From positions 1 through 64,000 of the forward strand of contig NZ_BJDS01000012.1 in the NCBI RefSeq assembly GCF_005405265.1: a stretch of 64,000 bases of DNA, in the 5' to 3' direction. The notes beneath the pieces are model-generated. The model did no database searches. It saw only the letters and a program-made list of their open reading frames with translations, and had not been told where the DNA came from. Origin of the DNA: Enterococcus songbeiensis (GTDB lineage Bacteria > Bacillota > Bacilli > Lactobacillales > Enterococcaceae). A program made the translations under genes and the position numbers. Below, piece by piece: positions 54,641 through 62,708 of the stretch; the stretch's first letter is position 1; every line of letters begins with the position of its first letter.

Positions 54641-55681
54641 CTAACTAAACGAATCTAGTGATCGATAATAGTCAGCCAATTTTGATGCGAGTTCTTGACG
54701 AAAAACGTCAATCAACGCAAAAATTTTTGAATATTGCATACTCGTAGGACCCAAAAGCGCAATCGTGCCGCGGCCATGACCAGAAATATCATAACTTGCT
54801 TGGACTAAACTCATATTTTGCAGCAAGTCAATGCCAAGCTCATCACCAATTCGAATCTGGATGGTTCCATTTGGCGGAATCAATAGCTGATTCAACTCCT
54901 CGGGATCTTTCATAAAAGAATAAATCGTTTTGAACTGATCCACATCCGGCTTAGGACCGAAATCCAAAAGGTTCATCCGTCCGCCGACAAAGATTTTTTC
55001 TTCGAAAGCGTTACTCAGCAACGAATCAAATAGATCAAGAATCCCTTCAGTTGTTTGAAAATACTTATGCAAAATCATAGGAATTTCTGTTCGCAAGCGA
55101 TGATATACCGTAATCAACGGTTCACCGATCAATTTATCATTGATGATCCGCACCATTTTCTCTAAATCTTCTCCACTAATGGAGCGGGGAATCGTAAAGA
55201 CCTGACTTTCAACGTTACCTTTATCTGTCACGATAATCGCAATGATTTGGCGATCGTTCAAGGGAACGATGCGAAAACCCGTTAAACGTCGTTCCTTCAT
55301 ATCTGGACCTAGTGAAAGTGCTGTGTAACTGGTCAGACTGGATAGGATATCCGCAGACTGTTGGATGATTTCATTAATTTCATGAAACTCTCTACCAAAA
55401 GACTGTTGAATAAGTTGCATTTCTGATTTTTCGACTTTGTCCGGTCGTAAAAGATGATCAACATAATAACGATAGCCTGTCATCGAAGGAACTCGCCCGG
55501 AAGAAGAATGTGTTTTTTGAAGAAAGCCATATTCTTCTAATGCCTTCATCTCGTTGCGAATCGTTGCAGAGCTTGCATCAATTCCTTCTTCCATCAGTTT
55601 TTTAGAACCGACTGGATGACCCGTTTGCGTGTAATTTTGAACAATGAGACGCAAAATATCCTGTTGCCGTTGTGTCAACAT
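54641..55681 (-). CDS. hrcA: Heat-inducible transcription repressor HrcA
   Basis: A 346-aa repressor that binds CIRCE operators when kept active by GroE chaperones. An N-terminal winged helix ('LTQRQQDILRLIVQNYTQTGHPVGSKKL', 'ATIRNEMKALEEYGFL') is followed by a GAF-like dimer domain. It is the first gene of hrcA-grpE-dnaK-dnaJ and is autoregulated by the two CIRCE elements just upstream. Confidence 0.97.
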   Translation of the reverse strand: MLTQRQQDILRLIVQNYTQTGHPVGSKKLMEEGIDASSATIRNEMKALEEYGFLQKTHSSSGRVPSMTGYRYYVDHLLRPDKVEKSEMQLIQQSFGREFHEINEIIQQSADILSSLTSYTALSLGPDMKERRLTGFRIVPLNDRQIIAIIVTDKGNVESQVFTIPRSISGEDLEKMVRIINDKLIGEPLITVYHRLRTEIPMILHKYFQTTEGILDLFDSLLSNAFEEKIFVGGRMNLLDFGPKPDVDQFKTIYSFMKDPEELNQLLIPPNGTIQIRIGDELGIDLLQNMSLVQASYDISGHGRGTIALLGPTSMQYSKIFALIDVFRQELASKLADYYRSLDSFS

Positions 55682-55697
55682 AATCTATCACCTCTCA

Positions 55698-55724
55698 TTA
55701 GCACTCTTTACTTATAAGTGCTAA
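55698..55724. promoter_or_regulatory. CIRCE element 1
   Basis: TTAGCACTC, 9 nt, AAGTGCTAA: one mismatch from the consensus inverted repeat. It lies in the leader between the -10 and the hrcA start. Confidence 0.92.
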
Positions 55725-55734
55725 TACGAGTATA

Positions 55735-55762
55735 AATATACCACACTCCACTTATTTGTCAA
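55735..55762 (-). promoter_or_regulatory. Sigma-A promoter of the hrcA operon
   Basis: Minus strand: -35 TTGACA (55762-55757), 16-nt spacer, -10 TATATT (55740-55735), flanked on both sides by CIRCE elements. Confidence 0.85.
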
Positions 55763-55779
55763 GAATTTTTCACCACTTT

Positions 55780-55806
55780 TTAGCACTCTATCATGCCGAG
55801 TGCTAA
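55780..55806. promoter_or_regulatory. CIRCE element 2
   Basis: TTAGCACTC, 9 nt, GAGTGCTAA: a perfect consensus CIRCE, upstream of the -35. HrcA bound here and at element 1 would bracket the promoter. Confidence 0.95.
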
Positions 55807-55833
55807 TTATTTTAGAAAAATTTAAAAAGAAAA

Positions 55834-55855
55834 AAGAGTCCTAGTTAGAACTCTT
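55834..55855 (-). terminator. Weak terminator at the hemW stop
   Basis: Minus strand: 6-bp stem AAGAGT/ACTCTT overlapping the TAG stop, 10-nt loop, then a long T-rich tail (TTTTCTTTTT). Confidence 0.45.
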
Positions 55856-57013
55856 CAATAAAAACTTTTCAAATACTTCATTACCGATAAATAACCCAGT
55901 TTTTGTCAAACGGACGGTATCCTTTTCTTCCAGCAGCCAACCTTTTTCTTTCAGCTCCGGCAACACTGATCCATAAATATCATGAAAATCGACATTAAAT
56001 TTTTGGCGGAAGTTTTGCTTGGAAATACCTTCCAGTTTTCTTAGACCTAAAAATAATTCCTCTTCCATCTGATTTTCCTTTGTTAAAAATTCTTCTTCAT
56101 AAATAGGAAGCTTTCCCTTTCGCAAAGGTTCCAAATAATGTTGGATTGGTCCATAATTTTTGTATCTGCGATTACCCAAGTAGCCGCTAGCTCCCGCACC
56201 AAACCCAAAATAATTTTCGTTGTTCCAATAAACCAGATTATGCTGAGATTCTTTTCCAGACTCAGCAAAGTTACTGATCTCGTATTGATGACGTCCGCGT
56301 TTTTCCATTTGTTCGATTGCTTCTTCAAACATTTGACTTTCAACTTCTTGATCCGGCAATTCGATTCTTCCTTGCCGCACCCAATTCATGAACATGGTTT
56401 TATTTTCCAAAATTAAGGAATACAAAGAATAGTGAGGTAAATCAAAATCCAATGCTCGATGTAACGTATCTCTGAAACTTTCCAATGTTTGTCCCGGTAA
56501 CGCATAGATTAAATCGATAGACACATTATCAAACTGCTCTTTTTTTAACAAGTCAATCGTTTGGTAAACATCAGCTGCCGAGTGCTTACGACCAATTTTT
56601 TTTAATAATTGGTCATCAAATGTTTGGACGCCCATTGATAAACGACCAATTCCGTAATTTTTCATAACCCGCAATTTATCCTGAGTCAGATCGCCCGGAT
56701 TGGCTTCAATAGTGAATTCTTTTACCTTCTCCATCGGAAACAAGTCCGTGACGCCTTGCAACAATCGATCCAATTGCTTTGCGGATAAAGAAGTTGGCGT
56801 TCCTCCACCAATGTAGATTGTTTTTGACTCTTCCGTTTTTTGTTGCTCCAATGTCAATTGGATTTCCTTCAACAGCATTTCGATGTATTCATCGACTGGC
56901 TGCCCTTCCAGGAATACCTTATTAAAGTCACAGTAATAACAGATATGTTCACAAAATGGGATGTGAATGTAGGCTGAAATGCTGGTATTACCTGGTTTAT
57001 CTATATTTTTCAT
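55841..57013 (-). CDS. hemW: Radical SAM heme chaperone HemW
   Basis: A 390-aa radical-SAM protein related to coproporphyrinogen III oxidase HemN; HemW binds heme and delivers it to acceptors. The cluster motif 'CEHICYYCDF' (CX3CX2C) follows the 'YIHIPFC' start; 'GGGTPTSLSAKQL' and the HemW C-terminal domain are present. It lies just downstream of the heat-shock operon, transcribed separately. ATG 57013 (MKNIDKPGN) has AGAGG 10 nt upstream; an in-frame TTG at 57031 overlaps that site and is rejected. Confidence 0.92.
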   Translation of the reverse strand: MKNIDKPGNTSISAYIHIPFCEHICYYCDFNKVFLEGQPVDEYIEMLLKEIQLTLEQQKTEESKTIYIGGGTPTSLSAKQLDRLLQGVTDLFPMEKVKEFTIEANPGDLTQDKLRVMKNYGIGRLSMGVQTFDDQLLKKIGRKHSAADVYQTIDLLKKEQFDNVSIDLIYALPGQTLESFRDTLHRALDFDLPHYSLYSLILENKTMFMNWVRQGRIELPDQEVESQMFEEAIEQMEKRGRHQYEISNFAESGKESQHNLVYWNNENYFGFGAGASGYLGNRRYKNYGPIQHYLEPLRKGKLPIYEEEFLTKENQMEEELFLGLRKLEGISKQNFRQKFNVDFHDIYGSVLPELKEKGWLLEEKDTVRLTKTGLFIGNEVFEKFLLKSSN

Positions 57014-57232
57014 TTTGTTATTTCCTCTCAAAAGGCCTGTCCGCTTCTTTAATACCTTTCATTTAGCTATAAATTGAAGCGTTGCACTTCATTCTATCAT
57101 AGGCTATAAAAACTTAACATATTCTTTTCAAGAGCAATTACTAAATGAAGTTACGATAAAGCAACTTTTATTGAGGAAAATACTTATTTCTTCTATACTA
57201 GTAAGTTTATTTACACCACCAAAACTCGTAAG

Positions 57233-57985
57233 TTACCCCTCTGTCAATCTCTCATATTTTCTCAGGGTCAAAGGAACAAAAAGTAATAATAAAAGACCTA
57301 ACCAAATCAGTGCGGTCTGGAGATTGTGGATTATTAACTCATTCATTAACAAACCTCGAATTGATTCTGTAATTGGAGTGAAAGGAGAAATTTCTGCTAA
57401 CCGGCGTAAAAATTTTGGTAATGTTTCTAATGGGACAAACCCGCTACTCAAATAGGGCATAAACAGCAAAATCATCGGAAAAGCTGCCGCTGCTTCCGTT
57501 CCAACAGTGAGCCCAACAAAAAAGCTGATCCAGATCAGTACTGCCGCAAATAACAGCACAAAGAATAGCAAGAAAAAACCAGTTAAAAAAGTAATCTGAG
57601 TGCTAAATCCAAGCAAGATGCCCACTATGACCACTAGAAATACGGCAATAAGATTTTTTAGAAGATTAATGGTTAGTTCCCCCCATAAAACCGAAGATTG
57701 GGTAATATTCATTGTTTTGAAGCGATTCAAAATCCCTCTTTGTTTCATCGTAGACATGGCAACCGCCGCTCCTGCCGATACTTGCCCGATTCCTAAAACA
57801 ATGATTCCGGGCAAGATATAATCGATATAATTCCCACTACGGTCAATTGCACCTCCAAAAATAAAAACAAAGGACAATAAAATCAGAACAGGCAAAAAAA
57901 TTGTAGTAATCAACCCATCCAAATTACGGGAATTGAGCTTCCAGCTTCTCCTACTCATAACCGTCAAATCATGAAACCATTGCAT
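57233..57985 (-). CDS. ABC-2 type exporter permease
   Basis: A 250-aa permease with six hydrophobic segments of the ABC-2/daunorubicin-resistance type ('IFLPVLILLSFVFIFGG', 'YLSSGFVPLETLPKFLRRLAEISPFTPITESIRGLL' region is the family signature). It overlaps the ATPase gene by 17 nt. With the ATPase and the TetR regulator it forms a three-gene drug- or lipid-exporter operon; the substrate is unknown. Confidence 0.9.
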   Translation of the reverse strand: MQWFHDLTVMSRRSWKLNSRNLDGLITTIFLPVLILLSFVFIFGGAIDRSGNYIDYILPGIIVLGIGQVSAGAAVAMSTMKQRGILNRFKTMNITQSSVLWGELTINLLKNLIAVFLVVIVGILLGFSTQITFLTGFFLLFFVLLFAAVLIWISFFVGLTVGTEAAAAFPMILLFMPYLSSGFVPLETLPKFLRRLAEISPFTPITESIRGLLMNELIIHNLQTALIWLGLLLLLFVPLTLRKYERLTEG

Positions 57986-58868
57986 GGCTGCTACCTCCTT
58001 TAGTTACTTCCAAATAAACATCTTCCAACGTTGGTTCCAATAATTGAACATCACTTACCACAATTTCATGGTCTGCTAATTTTGAAAACAATGAAGTCAA
58101 TTTTTGAACTTTTTCTACTGCCAAAATCTCTAACTTATTTTCTGGTAAGAGAGCGATTTTTTCTCCGATTAAAACCAATTGTGCTTTTTGGAAGTCCTTT
58201 TCGTTTGAAAACTGTAAATGAATCTTACTTTCTGGCAATTGCTTTTTAAGTGTTTGAATCGATCCATCAGCAATAATTTTTCCTTGACTCATGATTGTCA
58301 CATAGTCAGCCAATATCTCAGCTTCTTCCAAATACTGAGTGGTAAGAAAAATCGTCATTCCCGATTTTTTTGCCAAATCAGCAATCAGTTTCCAAATTTT
58401 CCGACGATTTGCAGGATCGATTCCAGTCGTTGGCTCGTCCAAAAACAACACTTTTGGATCTCCCAAAAGACTTGCTGCAATATCCAATCGGCGTTTCATC
58501 CCGCCAGAATACTGACTGACTTTTCTATCAGCAGCTTGTTCCAATTGAAATTGTTTTAATAGTTCCATAGCTTTTTTTCTCGCTGTCTTCTTCGGTAACG
58601 AATGGAGTTGCCCAAGAATTTCTAGATTTTCCCGCCCAGTCAGTTCTTCATCCAGTGCTGCAAATTGTCCTGTCACACTGATTTGACTGCGGATTTCCTT
58701 TCGTGAAGCCTTGATTCCTTCGTAAAAAATTTCTCCTGCTGTTGGTTTTAACAAACCGGTAAGCAAATGAATCGTGGTCGTTTTTCCCGCCCCATTTTCT
58801 CCTAATAACGCAAAGATCTTACCAGTAGCCACCTGAAAATTAATTGCGTCCACTGACAAAAAATTCAT
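57969..58868 (-). CDS. ABC exporter ATP-binding protein, N-terminally short
   Basis: A 299-aa DrrA-like ATPase: Walker A 'GENGAGKT' at about 23-30, Q-loop, signature 'YSGGMKRRLDIAASLL', Walker B 'VLFLDEPTTGIDP', H-loop region 'LTTQYLEEAE', and the DrrA-type C-terminal domain to 'LEPTLEDVYLEVTKG'. Walker A normally starts near residue 37, so about 12 residues (first beta strand, with the aromatic that stacks on adenine) are missing. An in-frame TAG lies 4 nt... 2 codons before ATG 58868, so the protein cannot be extended in frame, and no good ribosome site is seen; translation may depend on coupling to the TetR gene ending 8 nt upstream. Confidence 0.85.
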   Translation of the reverse strand: MNFLSVDAINFQVATGKIFALLGENGAGKTTTIHLLTGLLKPTAGEIFYEGIKASRKEIRSQISVTGQFAALDEELTGRENLEILGQLHSLPKKTARKKAMELLKQFQLEQAADRKVSQYSGGMKRRLDIAASLLGDPKVLFLDEPTTGIDPANRRKIWKLIADLAKKSGMTIFLTTQYLEEAEILADYVTIMSQGKIIADGSIQTLKKQLPESKIHLQFSNEKDFQKAQLVLIGEKIALLPENKLEILAVEKVQKLTSLFSKLADHEIVVSDVQLLEPTLEDVYLEVTKGGSSHAMVS

Positions 58869-58875
58869 AGGCTAT

Positions 58876-59478
58876 TTATTTTTGCAATAAAAAACTTAAA
58901 AAGATGCTGATATCCGGTAATTGATAGTCCTCTTCAAAAATCGTTGCCATTAGTCCTACTCCCTGAGCGCTACTGATAAAAAACATCGCCAACATTTGCG
59001 GATCACTAGCAACAAATTGCTTTTTTTCCTGACCACGAATAATCAATTGTTTCAATGCCGCAATTAGCTCCTTATCCATCGCAATCAATTCCTTCAAGCC
59101 GTTATTCGGTTCTGTATTGGGGAAAATCGATTGCGTAACCAATAAAAATAAATCACTTGTGGTTCGATCCACCGCGATTCCTTTCAACATTTCCTCTGTT
59201 GCCCCCGTTAAAATACTTCGTGGATCACCTTCTGCTTGAAACAGGTGTTTCAAATTTCTTAAGCCCTCAATGGCTTCACTCATTATGGCATCGAACAAGG
59301 CCTGCTTGGAAGGAAAATAACGATATGCCAACCCTGTGCTGACACCTGCCTCTTCGGCAATTGCCTGCATTGTCGTATTCGCAAAAGAATGTTTTGCAAA
59401 TAAAGTAACCGCGGCATAGCGAATTTTATCTCTCGTTTGTTTTCGCATCGCTTCAAAGCGCTCTGTTTGTTTACTCAC
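58876..59478 (-). CDS. TetR-family transcriptional regulator
   Basis: A 200-aa repressor: N-terminal helix-turn-helix ('IRYAAVTLFAKHSFANTTMQAIAEEAGVSTGLAYRYF', read here in parts) and a variable ligand-binding C-terminus. The start is GTG 59478, with GGGGGG 6 nt upstream. It is first in the operon with the ABC exporter, so it probably represses it and itself through the AT-rich palindrome at 59509-59518 and responds to the exported compound (inference). Confidence 0.9.
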   Translation of the reverse strand: MSKQTERFEAMRKQTRDKIRYAAVTLFAKHSFANTTMQAIAEEAGVSTGLAYRYFPSKQALFDAIMSEAIEGLRNLKHLFQAEGDPRSILTGATEEMLKGIAVDRTTSDLFLLVTQSIFPNTEPNNGLKELIAMDKELIAALKQLIIRGQEKKQFVASDPQMLAMFFISSAQGVGLMATIFEEDYQLPDISIFLSFLLQK

Positions 59479-59508
59479 GAAATTCCCCCCTGTTCTTTTT
59501 TATTCGAT

Positions 59509-59518
59509 ATAAATTTAT
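59509..59518. promoter_or_regulatory. Candidate TetR operator
   Basis: ATAAATTTAT is a perfect 10-bp palindrome overlapping the -10/+1 region of the TetR-exporter promoter. The position suits autoregulation; AT-rich palindromes also arise by chance. Confidence 0.35.
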
Positions 59519-59545
59519 TATAAGAGACTTTGTGAGAGAATTCAA
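59517..59545 (-). promoter_or_regulatory. Promoter of the TetR-ABC operon
   Basis: Minus strand: -35 TTGAAT (59545-59540), 17-nt spacer, perfect -10 TATAAT (59522-59517). Confidence 0.75.
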
Positions 59546-59773
59546 TTTGCGGAGAGTTGCTCCCTTAATCTGCAAACGTTTCCTCTTATTACTGCTTTTT
59601 CTAAAACGTCACAAAGACTGACTGGACAATAATTTTGCTGATCAGCCCTAGGTTTAGCCCGCGGCGTCCTAATAGCTTTTTAAAATATGGGCTGCATTTT
59701 CTGCCGTTTCGCCGAAGAGAAAATCAATCACATTCTCATGATTGAAATGTGTATCCGCAATAAAATATTTCAC
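59542..59773 (-). pseudogene. Relic of a calcineurin-like metallophosphoesterase with internal deletion
   Basis: A GTG at 59773, with GAGGAG 8 nt upstream and 12 nt after the merR-like stop, begins MKYFIADTHFNHENVIDF, the typical first strand and metal motif (D-x-H) of small metallophosphoesterases, but the frame stops at 59669 after 34 codons. In another frame, 59634-59542 reads NYCPVSLCDVLEKAV before its stop, resembling the C-terminal end of the same family. Intact members have roughly 160-180 residues, so the middle is gone. The two ends are joined by an unrelated-looking 35-bp stretch with a frameshift. Confidence 0.7.
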
Positions 59774-59785
59774 TCCGCTTTCTCC

Positions 59786-60148
59786 TCAGCGCATCTCACT
59801 TTGTAAGTCTGTATAATTAGTGATTTTCCCTTCCAGACGCTCTAAAGTTTCTCCCATTTCTTGGTATTTCTTTTTTAATTGCTCTCTTTCTTCAATCAAA
59901 ATTTGTTTTCTGGCTTCTAGCGTTGCAGCTCCCTGTTGATAAAGTGTTGTATATTCAATCAAAGATTCCACCGTCAATCCAGCACTGCGCATGCATTTGA
60001 TGAAATCAATCCATTGCAAATCTTCTTCTGAATAGTTCCGAACCCCGCCGTTTTTACGAGTGATTGGAGGAATTAAACCAATTCGCTCATAGTATCTGAG
60101 AGTGACTGGTGTTAATGCCATTTTTTCTGCTACTTTGGAAATGTTCAT
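59786..60148 (-). CDS. MerR-family transcriptional regulator
   Basis: A 120-aa regulator: winged helix at the N-terminus ('NISKVAEKMALTPVTLRYYERIGLIPPITR', read in parts, with the RYYER motif) and a dimerising coiled coil. It has no Cys cluster, so it is not a metal sensor; it resembles the aldehyde/oxidative-stress subgroup. It should bind the dyad in the long-spacer promoter just upstream of its own gene. The only downstream gene is the phosphoesterase relic, so the regulator may have lost its target. Confidence 0.9.
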   Translation of the reverse strand: MNISKVAEKMALTPVTLRYYERIGLIPPITRKNGGVRNYSEEDLQWIDFIKCMRSAGLTVESLIEYTTLYQQGAATLEARKQILIEEREQLKKKYQEMGETLERLEGKITNYTDLQSEMR

Positions 60149-60210
60149 TTTTTGTCTCCTTGCTTTTTGTCTTTACACTATTTATCATTCATCGCATTCA
60201 ATACATCAAC

Positions 60211-60239
60211 TTTATAACTTGAACTCCAGGTTAAGTCAA
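60211..60239 (-). promoter_or_regulatory. merR-type promoter with dyad operator
   Basis: Minus strand: -35 TTGACT (60239-60234) and -10 TATAAA (60216-60211) with 17 nt between. The spacer is covered by the imperfect dyad ACTTGAAC-TCCA-GGTTAAGT (60217-60236), the usual place for a MerR operator. Confidence 0.65.
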
Positions 60240-60275
60240 ACAGAACTTTTTTGCAATGCTTTGCGAAAAAAAACG

Positions 60276-60303
60276 ACGATCAACAGGATTTCCTGCTAAT
60301 CGT
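60276..60303 (-). terminator. Terminator of cysK
   Basis: Minus strand: 12-bp stem ACGATTAGCAGG/CCTGTTGATCGT with two G-U pairs and a 4-nt loop, then CGTTTTTTTT. Confidence 0.85.
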
Positions 60304-60316
60304 CCTTTGATTCAAC

Positions 60317-61249
60317 TTATTCGTCTGCAAAATCATAGAGAACTGTCGAAAGATAGCGTTCGCCGTTATCAGCAACAATTGCTGCGACTTTCTTGCCGGC
60401 ACCTAATTTTTTAGCCACTTCAATTGCACCGTAAATAGCTGCCCCTGCAGAAATTCCGACAAGAATCCCTTCTTGTGTTCCAACTTTCCGCGCAGTTTCC
60501 AAGGCGTTTTCACTAGATACAGGTAATACTTCTTGGTAGCTTTCTTCATTTAAAACTTTTGGCACAAAGCCGGTAGAAATCCCTTGAATTTTATGAGGAC
60601 CCGCTTTGCCGCCAGATAAAACAGCAGATTCGGCCGCTTCCACCGCATAAACACGAACATTTGGCAAAGTTTCCTTCAAACTTTTGGCAACACCGGTAAT
60701 CGTCCCACCAGTTCCAACGCCGGCAACAAACGCATCGAGTCCTGTTTCGGCGAATGCTGCAGCAAGTTCCTTACCAGTTGTTTGATAATGAATTTCTGGA
60801 TTGGCTTCATTTTCAAATTGCAAAGGCAAAAACCAACCGTTTTCTTCTGCCAACTCTTTAGCCTTGGCAATCGCTCCGTTAATCCCTTCACTACCTGGTG
60901 TCAAAACTAATTTTGCACCGTATGCTTGGATCAATTTCCGACGTTCAATTGAGAAGGTTTCCGGTAAAACGATGACAACGTTATACCCTTTTGCCGCACC
61001 AACGAAGGATAAGCCAACGCCTGTATTGCCGGAAGTCGGTTCAACGATTGTTCCTCCGGGTTTTAATTTCCCCTCTTTTTCTGCTTTTTCGATCATTGCA
61101 AGGGCGATTCGATCCTTGACTGAACCAGCTGGGTTATAAAATTCTAGTTTAACATAGACATCTGCAGCACCTTCTGGAACGATTCGATTTAGTTTTACGA
61201 CAGGTGTATCTCCGGTCAATTCTAAGATATTTTCAACGATTTTTGCCAT
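60317..61249 (-). CDS. cysK: Cysteine synthase (O-acetylserine sulfhydrylase)
   Basis: A 310-aa PLP enzyme of fold type II that makes cysteine from O-acetylserine and sulfide; some relatives instead take homocysteine. PLP-binding Lys is K45 in 'GSVKDRIAL', with substrate loop '[10 protein letters not shown]' and PLP phosphate loop '[10 protein letters not shown]'. The start is ATG 61249 ([10 protein letters not shown]), 9 nt after AAGGAG; an apparent 44-codon extension reads through the T-box leader and is spurious. Expression is expected to be controlled by that T-box. A specifier of AUG would tie this gene to methionine supply. Confidence 0.94.
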   Translation of the reverse strand: MAKIVENILELTGDTPVVKLNRIVPEGAADVYVKLEFYNPAGSVKDRIALAMIEKAEKEGKLKPGGTIVEPTSGNTGVGLSFVGAAKGYNVVIVLPETFSIERRKLIQAYGAKLVLTPGSEGINGAIAKAKELAEENGWFLPLQFENEANPEIHYQTTGKELAAAFAETGLDAFVAGVGTGGTITGVAKSLKETLPNVRVYAVEAAESAVLSGGKAGPHKIQGISTGFVPKVLNEESYQEVLPVSSENALETARKVGTQEGILVGISAGAAIYGAIEVAKKLGAGKKVAAIVADNGERYLSTVLYDFADE

Positions 61250-61290
61250 TTGCATTCTCTCCTTTTTATCAGTACAACCGCTGTTCCTAC

Positions 61291-61576
61291 AAAATAAAAA
61301 AACATCCTTCCATAAAAAGAAAGGACGATTGTCTCGTGTGACCACCTTTGTTCGCTGACTCTTCACAAAGTCAGCCTCCATAAGTATCTCAAAAAATTCA
61401 AACGAAATACTTGCGCGTATCTAACGGACGCTTTCCGTCGGCAGTTCGTTATTACTTGCTGTCGATTGCTCCAAGACCATTTTCCAAAGTTTCCCGCTGC
61501 TTATTCTCATTCTCCTAAGCTCTCTGTAAGTGTTCCGCTTTGTACTTATCTTTTCATGGCATTTCTTATTTTGTTG
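61291..61576 (-). promoter_or_regulatory. T-box leader of cysK, specifier reads AUG (Met)
   Basis: Stem I: helix AAGAU (61552-61548)/GUCUU (61477-61473), specifier loop with AGUA (61546-61543) opposite GAAAAUG, then CAAAG/CUUUG, and a distal loop GGAGAATGAGAA on GCTTA/TAAGC. The triplet after GAAA is AUG (61480-61478). The T-box sequence AAAGGTGGTCACACG (61349-61335) has UGGU, which pairs with an A-ending acceptor (ACCA), as in tRNA-Met but not tRNA-Cys. The terminator stem is CGTCCTTTC/GGAAGGATG (61327-61303) followed by a T-run. Uncharged tRNA should allow read-through. Confidence 0.88.
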
Positions 61577-61581
61577 TTGTA

Positions 61582-61610
61582 ATCATAGCGCAGAGAGTAG
61601 ATTAATTCAA
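61582..61610 (-). promoter_or_regulatory. Promoter of the T-box/cysK transcript
   Basis: Minus strand: -35 TTGAAT (61610-61605), 17-nt spacer, -10 TATGAT (61587-61582). Confidence 0.7.
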
Positions 61611-61660
61611 TCTTTCACATGATAAGAAATAAAGCGGTGTGATAAATTTTTGTTATCATT

Positions 61661-61694
61661 AAAAAAAGAATCGGAGTAATTATCCTCCGATTCT
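61661..61694 (-). terminator. Terminator of ribF
   Basis: Minus strand: perfect 10-bp stem AGAATCGGAG/CTCCGATTCT (61694-61685 with 61676-61667), 8-nt loop, followed by TTTTTT. Confidence 0.9.
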
Positions 61695-61700
61695 GGTTTC

Positions 61701-62639
61701 TTATTTTTTAAAATATGCACGTGTTGCCGCTTCGTCTGCATGCAGTTGTTCGATCAGAGCTTCTGCCCCATCAAAAGCAACCTGTCCCCGTAACAGATGT
61801 AGCCAGCGGACACTGACCTGTTCCCCATAGATATCTTGATGAAAATCCAAAATATAGACTTCAACTGTTAATTCTCGTCCTTTGCCGAAGGTATCGTTAT
61901 GGCCAATTGATCCCATTGCCGGATACCAACGATCGCCCACCTTCAATTCAGACACATAGACGCCTTCTTCGGGCAAACGGACAGTAGATTTGAACTTGAT
62001 ATTGGCTGTAGGAAATCCTAAAGTGCGTCCACGAGCATCCCCGTGCACGACTGTCCCTTCGATTTCATATGGATAGCCCAATAGTTTATTGACTTCATCC
62101 ATATTTCCTTCTTCCAACAATTGACGAATACGAGTAGAACTGATTTTTTCTCCATCCTCAGTTTCTTTTGCTACTGTGACTACCTCAAAACGATTTTTAG
62201 CATATTCAGGAAGATGGGCTACATCAGCGATATCTCTCGGACCATAGGTATAATCAAAGCCGCTGACAGCAAATTTTCCATGAAGACCCACAATATATTG
62301 ATCCACAAAGTCTTGTGGCTTTAATCCTGCAAACGCCGAAGTAAAATCAATCACATATAAATAATCGACGCCTAGATCAGCCATGATTCGTTCTTTTTGC
62401 GAAAGGCTAGTTAGGTAATGCATTTCAGCTGGATCGACCTTTTGGAAAACAATGGAAGGATGTTGATTAAATGTCATCACAGCTAACTTTAATCCTTGCT
62501 CCTCAGCGATTTTTTTTCCTTTCCGAATAACTTTCTGATGTCCTTTATGTACCCCATCAAAAAAGCCCAGAACTAAAACGACATCCCCTTCTGGAATTTG
62601 CTCTTTTGTATAAGGATGTCTAATCGTTATTATTTTCAT
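61701..62639 (-). CDS. ribF: Bifunctional riboflavin kinase/FMN adenylyltransferase
   Basis: A 312-aa enzyme that makes FMN and then FAD from riboflavin. The N-terminal nucleotidyltransferase domain has 'LGFFDGVHKGHQ' and 'ISSTRIRQLL'; the C-terminal riboflavin kinase domain has 'GRTLGFPTANI'. The start ATG 62639 follows CGGAG by 7 nt; the in-frame TTG before it is not needed. It lies downstream of truB, the usual truB-ribF order. Confidence 0.96.
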   Translation of the reverse strand: MKIITIRHPYTKEQIPEGDVVLVLGFFDGVHKGHQKVIRKGKKIAEEQGLKLAVMTFNQHPSIVFQKVDPAEMHYLTSLSQKERIMADLGVDYLYVIDFTSAFAGLKPQDFVDQYIVGLHGKFAVSGFDYTYGPRDIADVAHLPEYAKNRFEVVTVAKETEDGEKISSTRIRQLLEEGNMDEVNKLLGYPYEIEGTVVHGDARGRTLGFPTANIKFKSTVRLPEEGVYVSELKVGDRWYPAMGSIGHNDTFGKGRELTVEVYILDFHQDIYGEQVSVRWLHLLRGQVAFDGAEALIEQLHADEAATRAYFKK

Positions 62640-62708
62640 CAAAATTCTCCGTTCATAATTAAGGTAACAAATTTACTACACAGAACCTATCAAGTAATCC
62701 TCCATCTA

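Noticed and set aside
61250-61381. 44-residue N-terminal extension of CysK
   Set aside because: It translates the T-box terminator and antiterminator; the true start has its own ribosome site at 61249.
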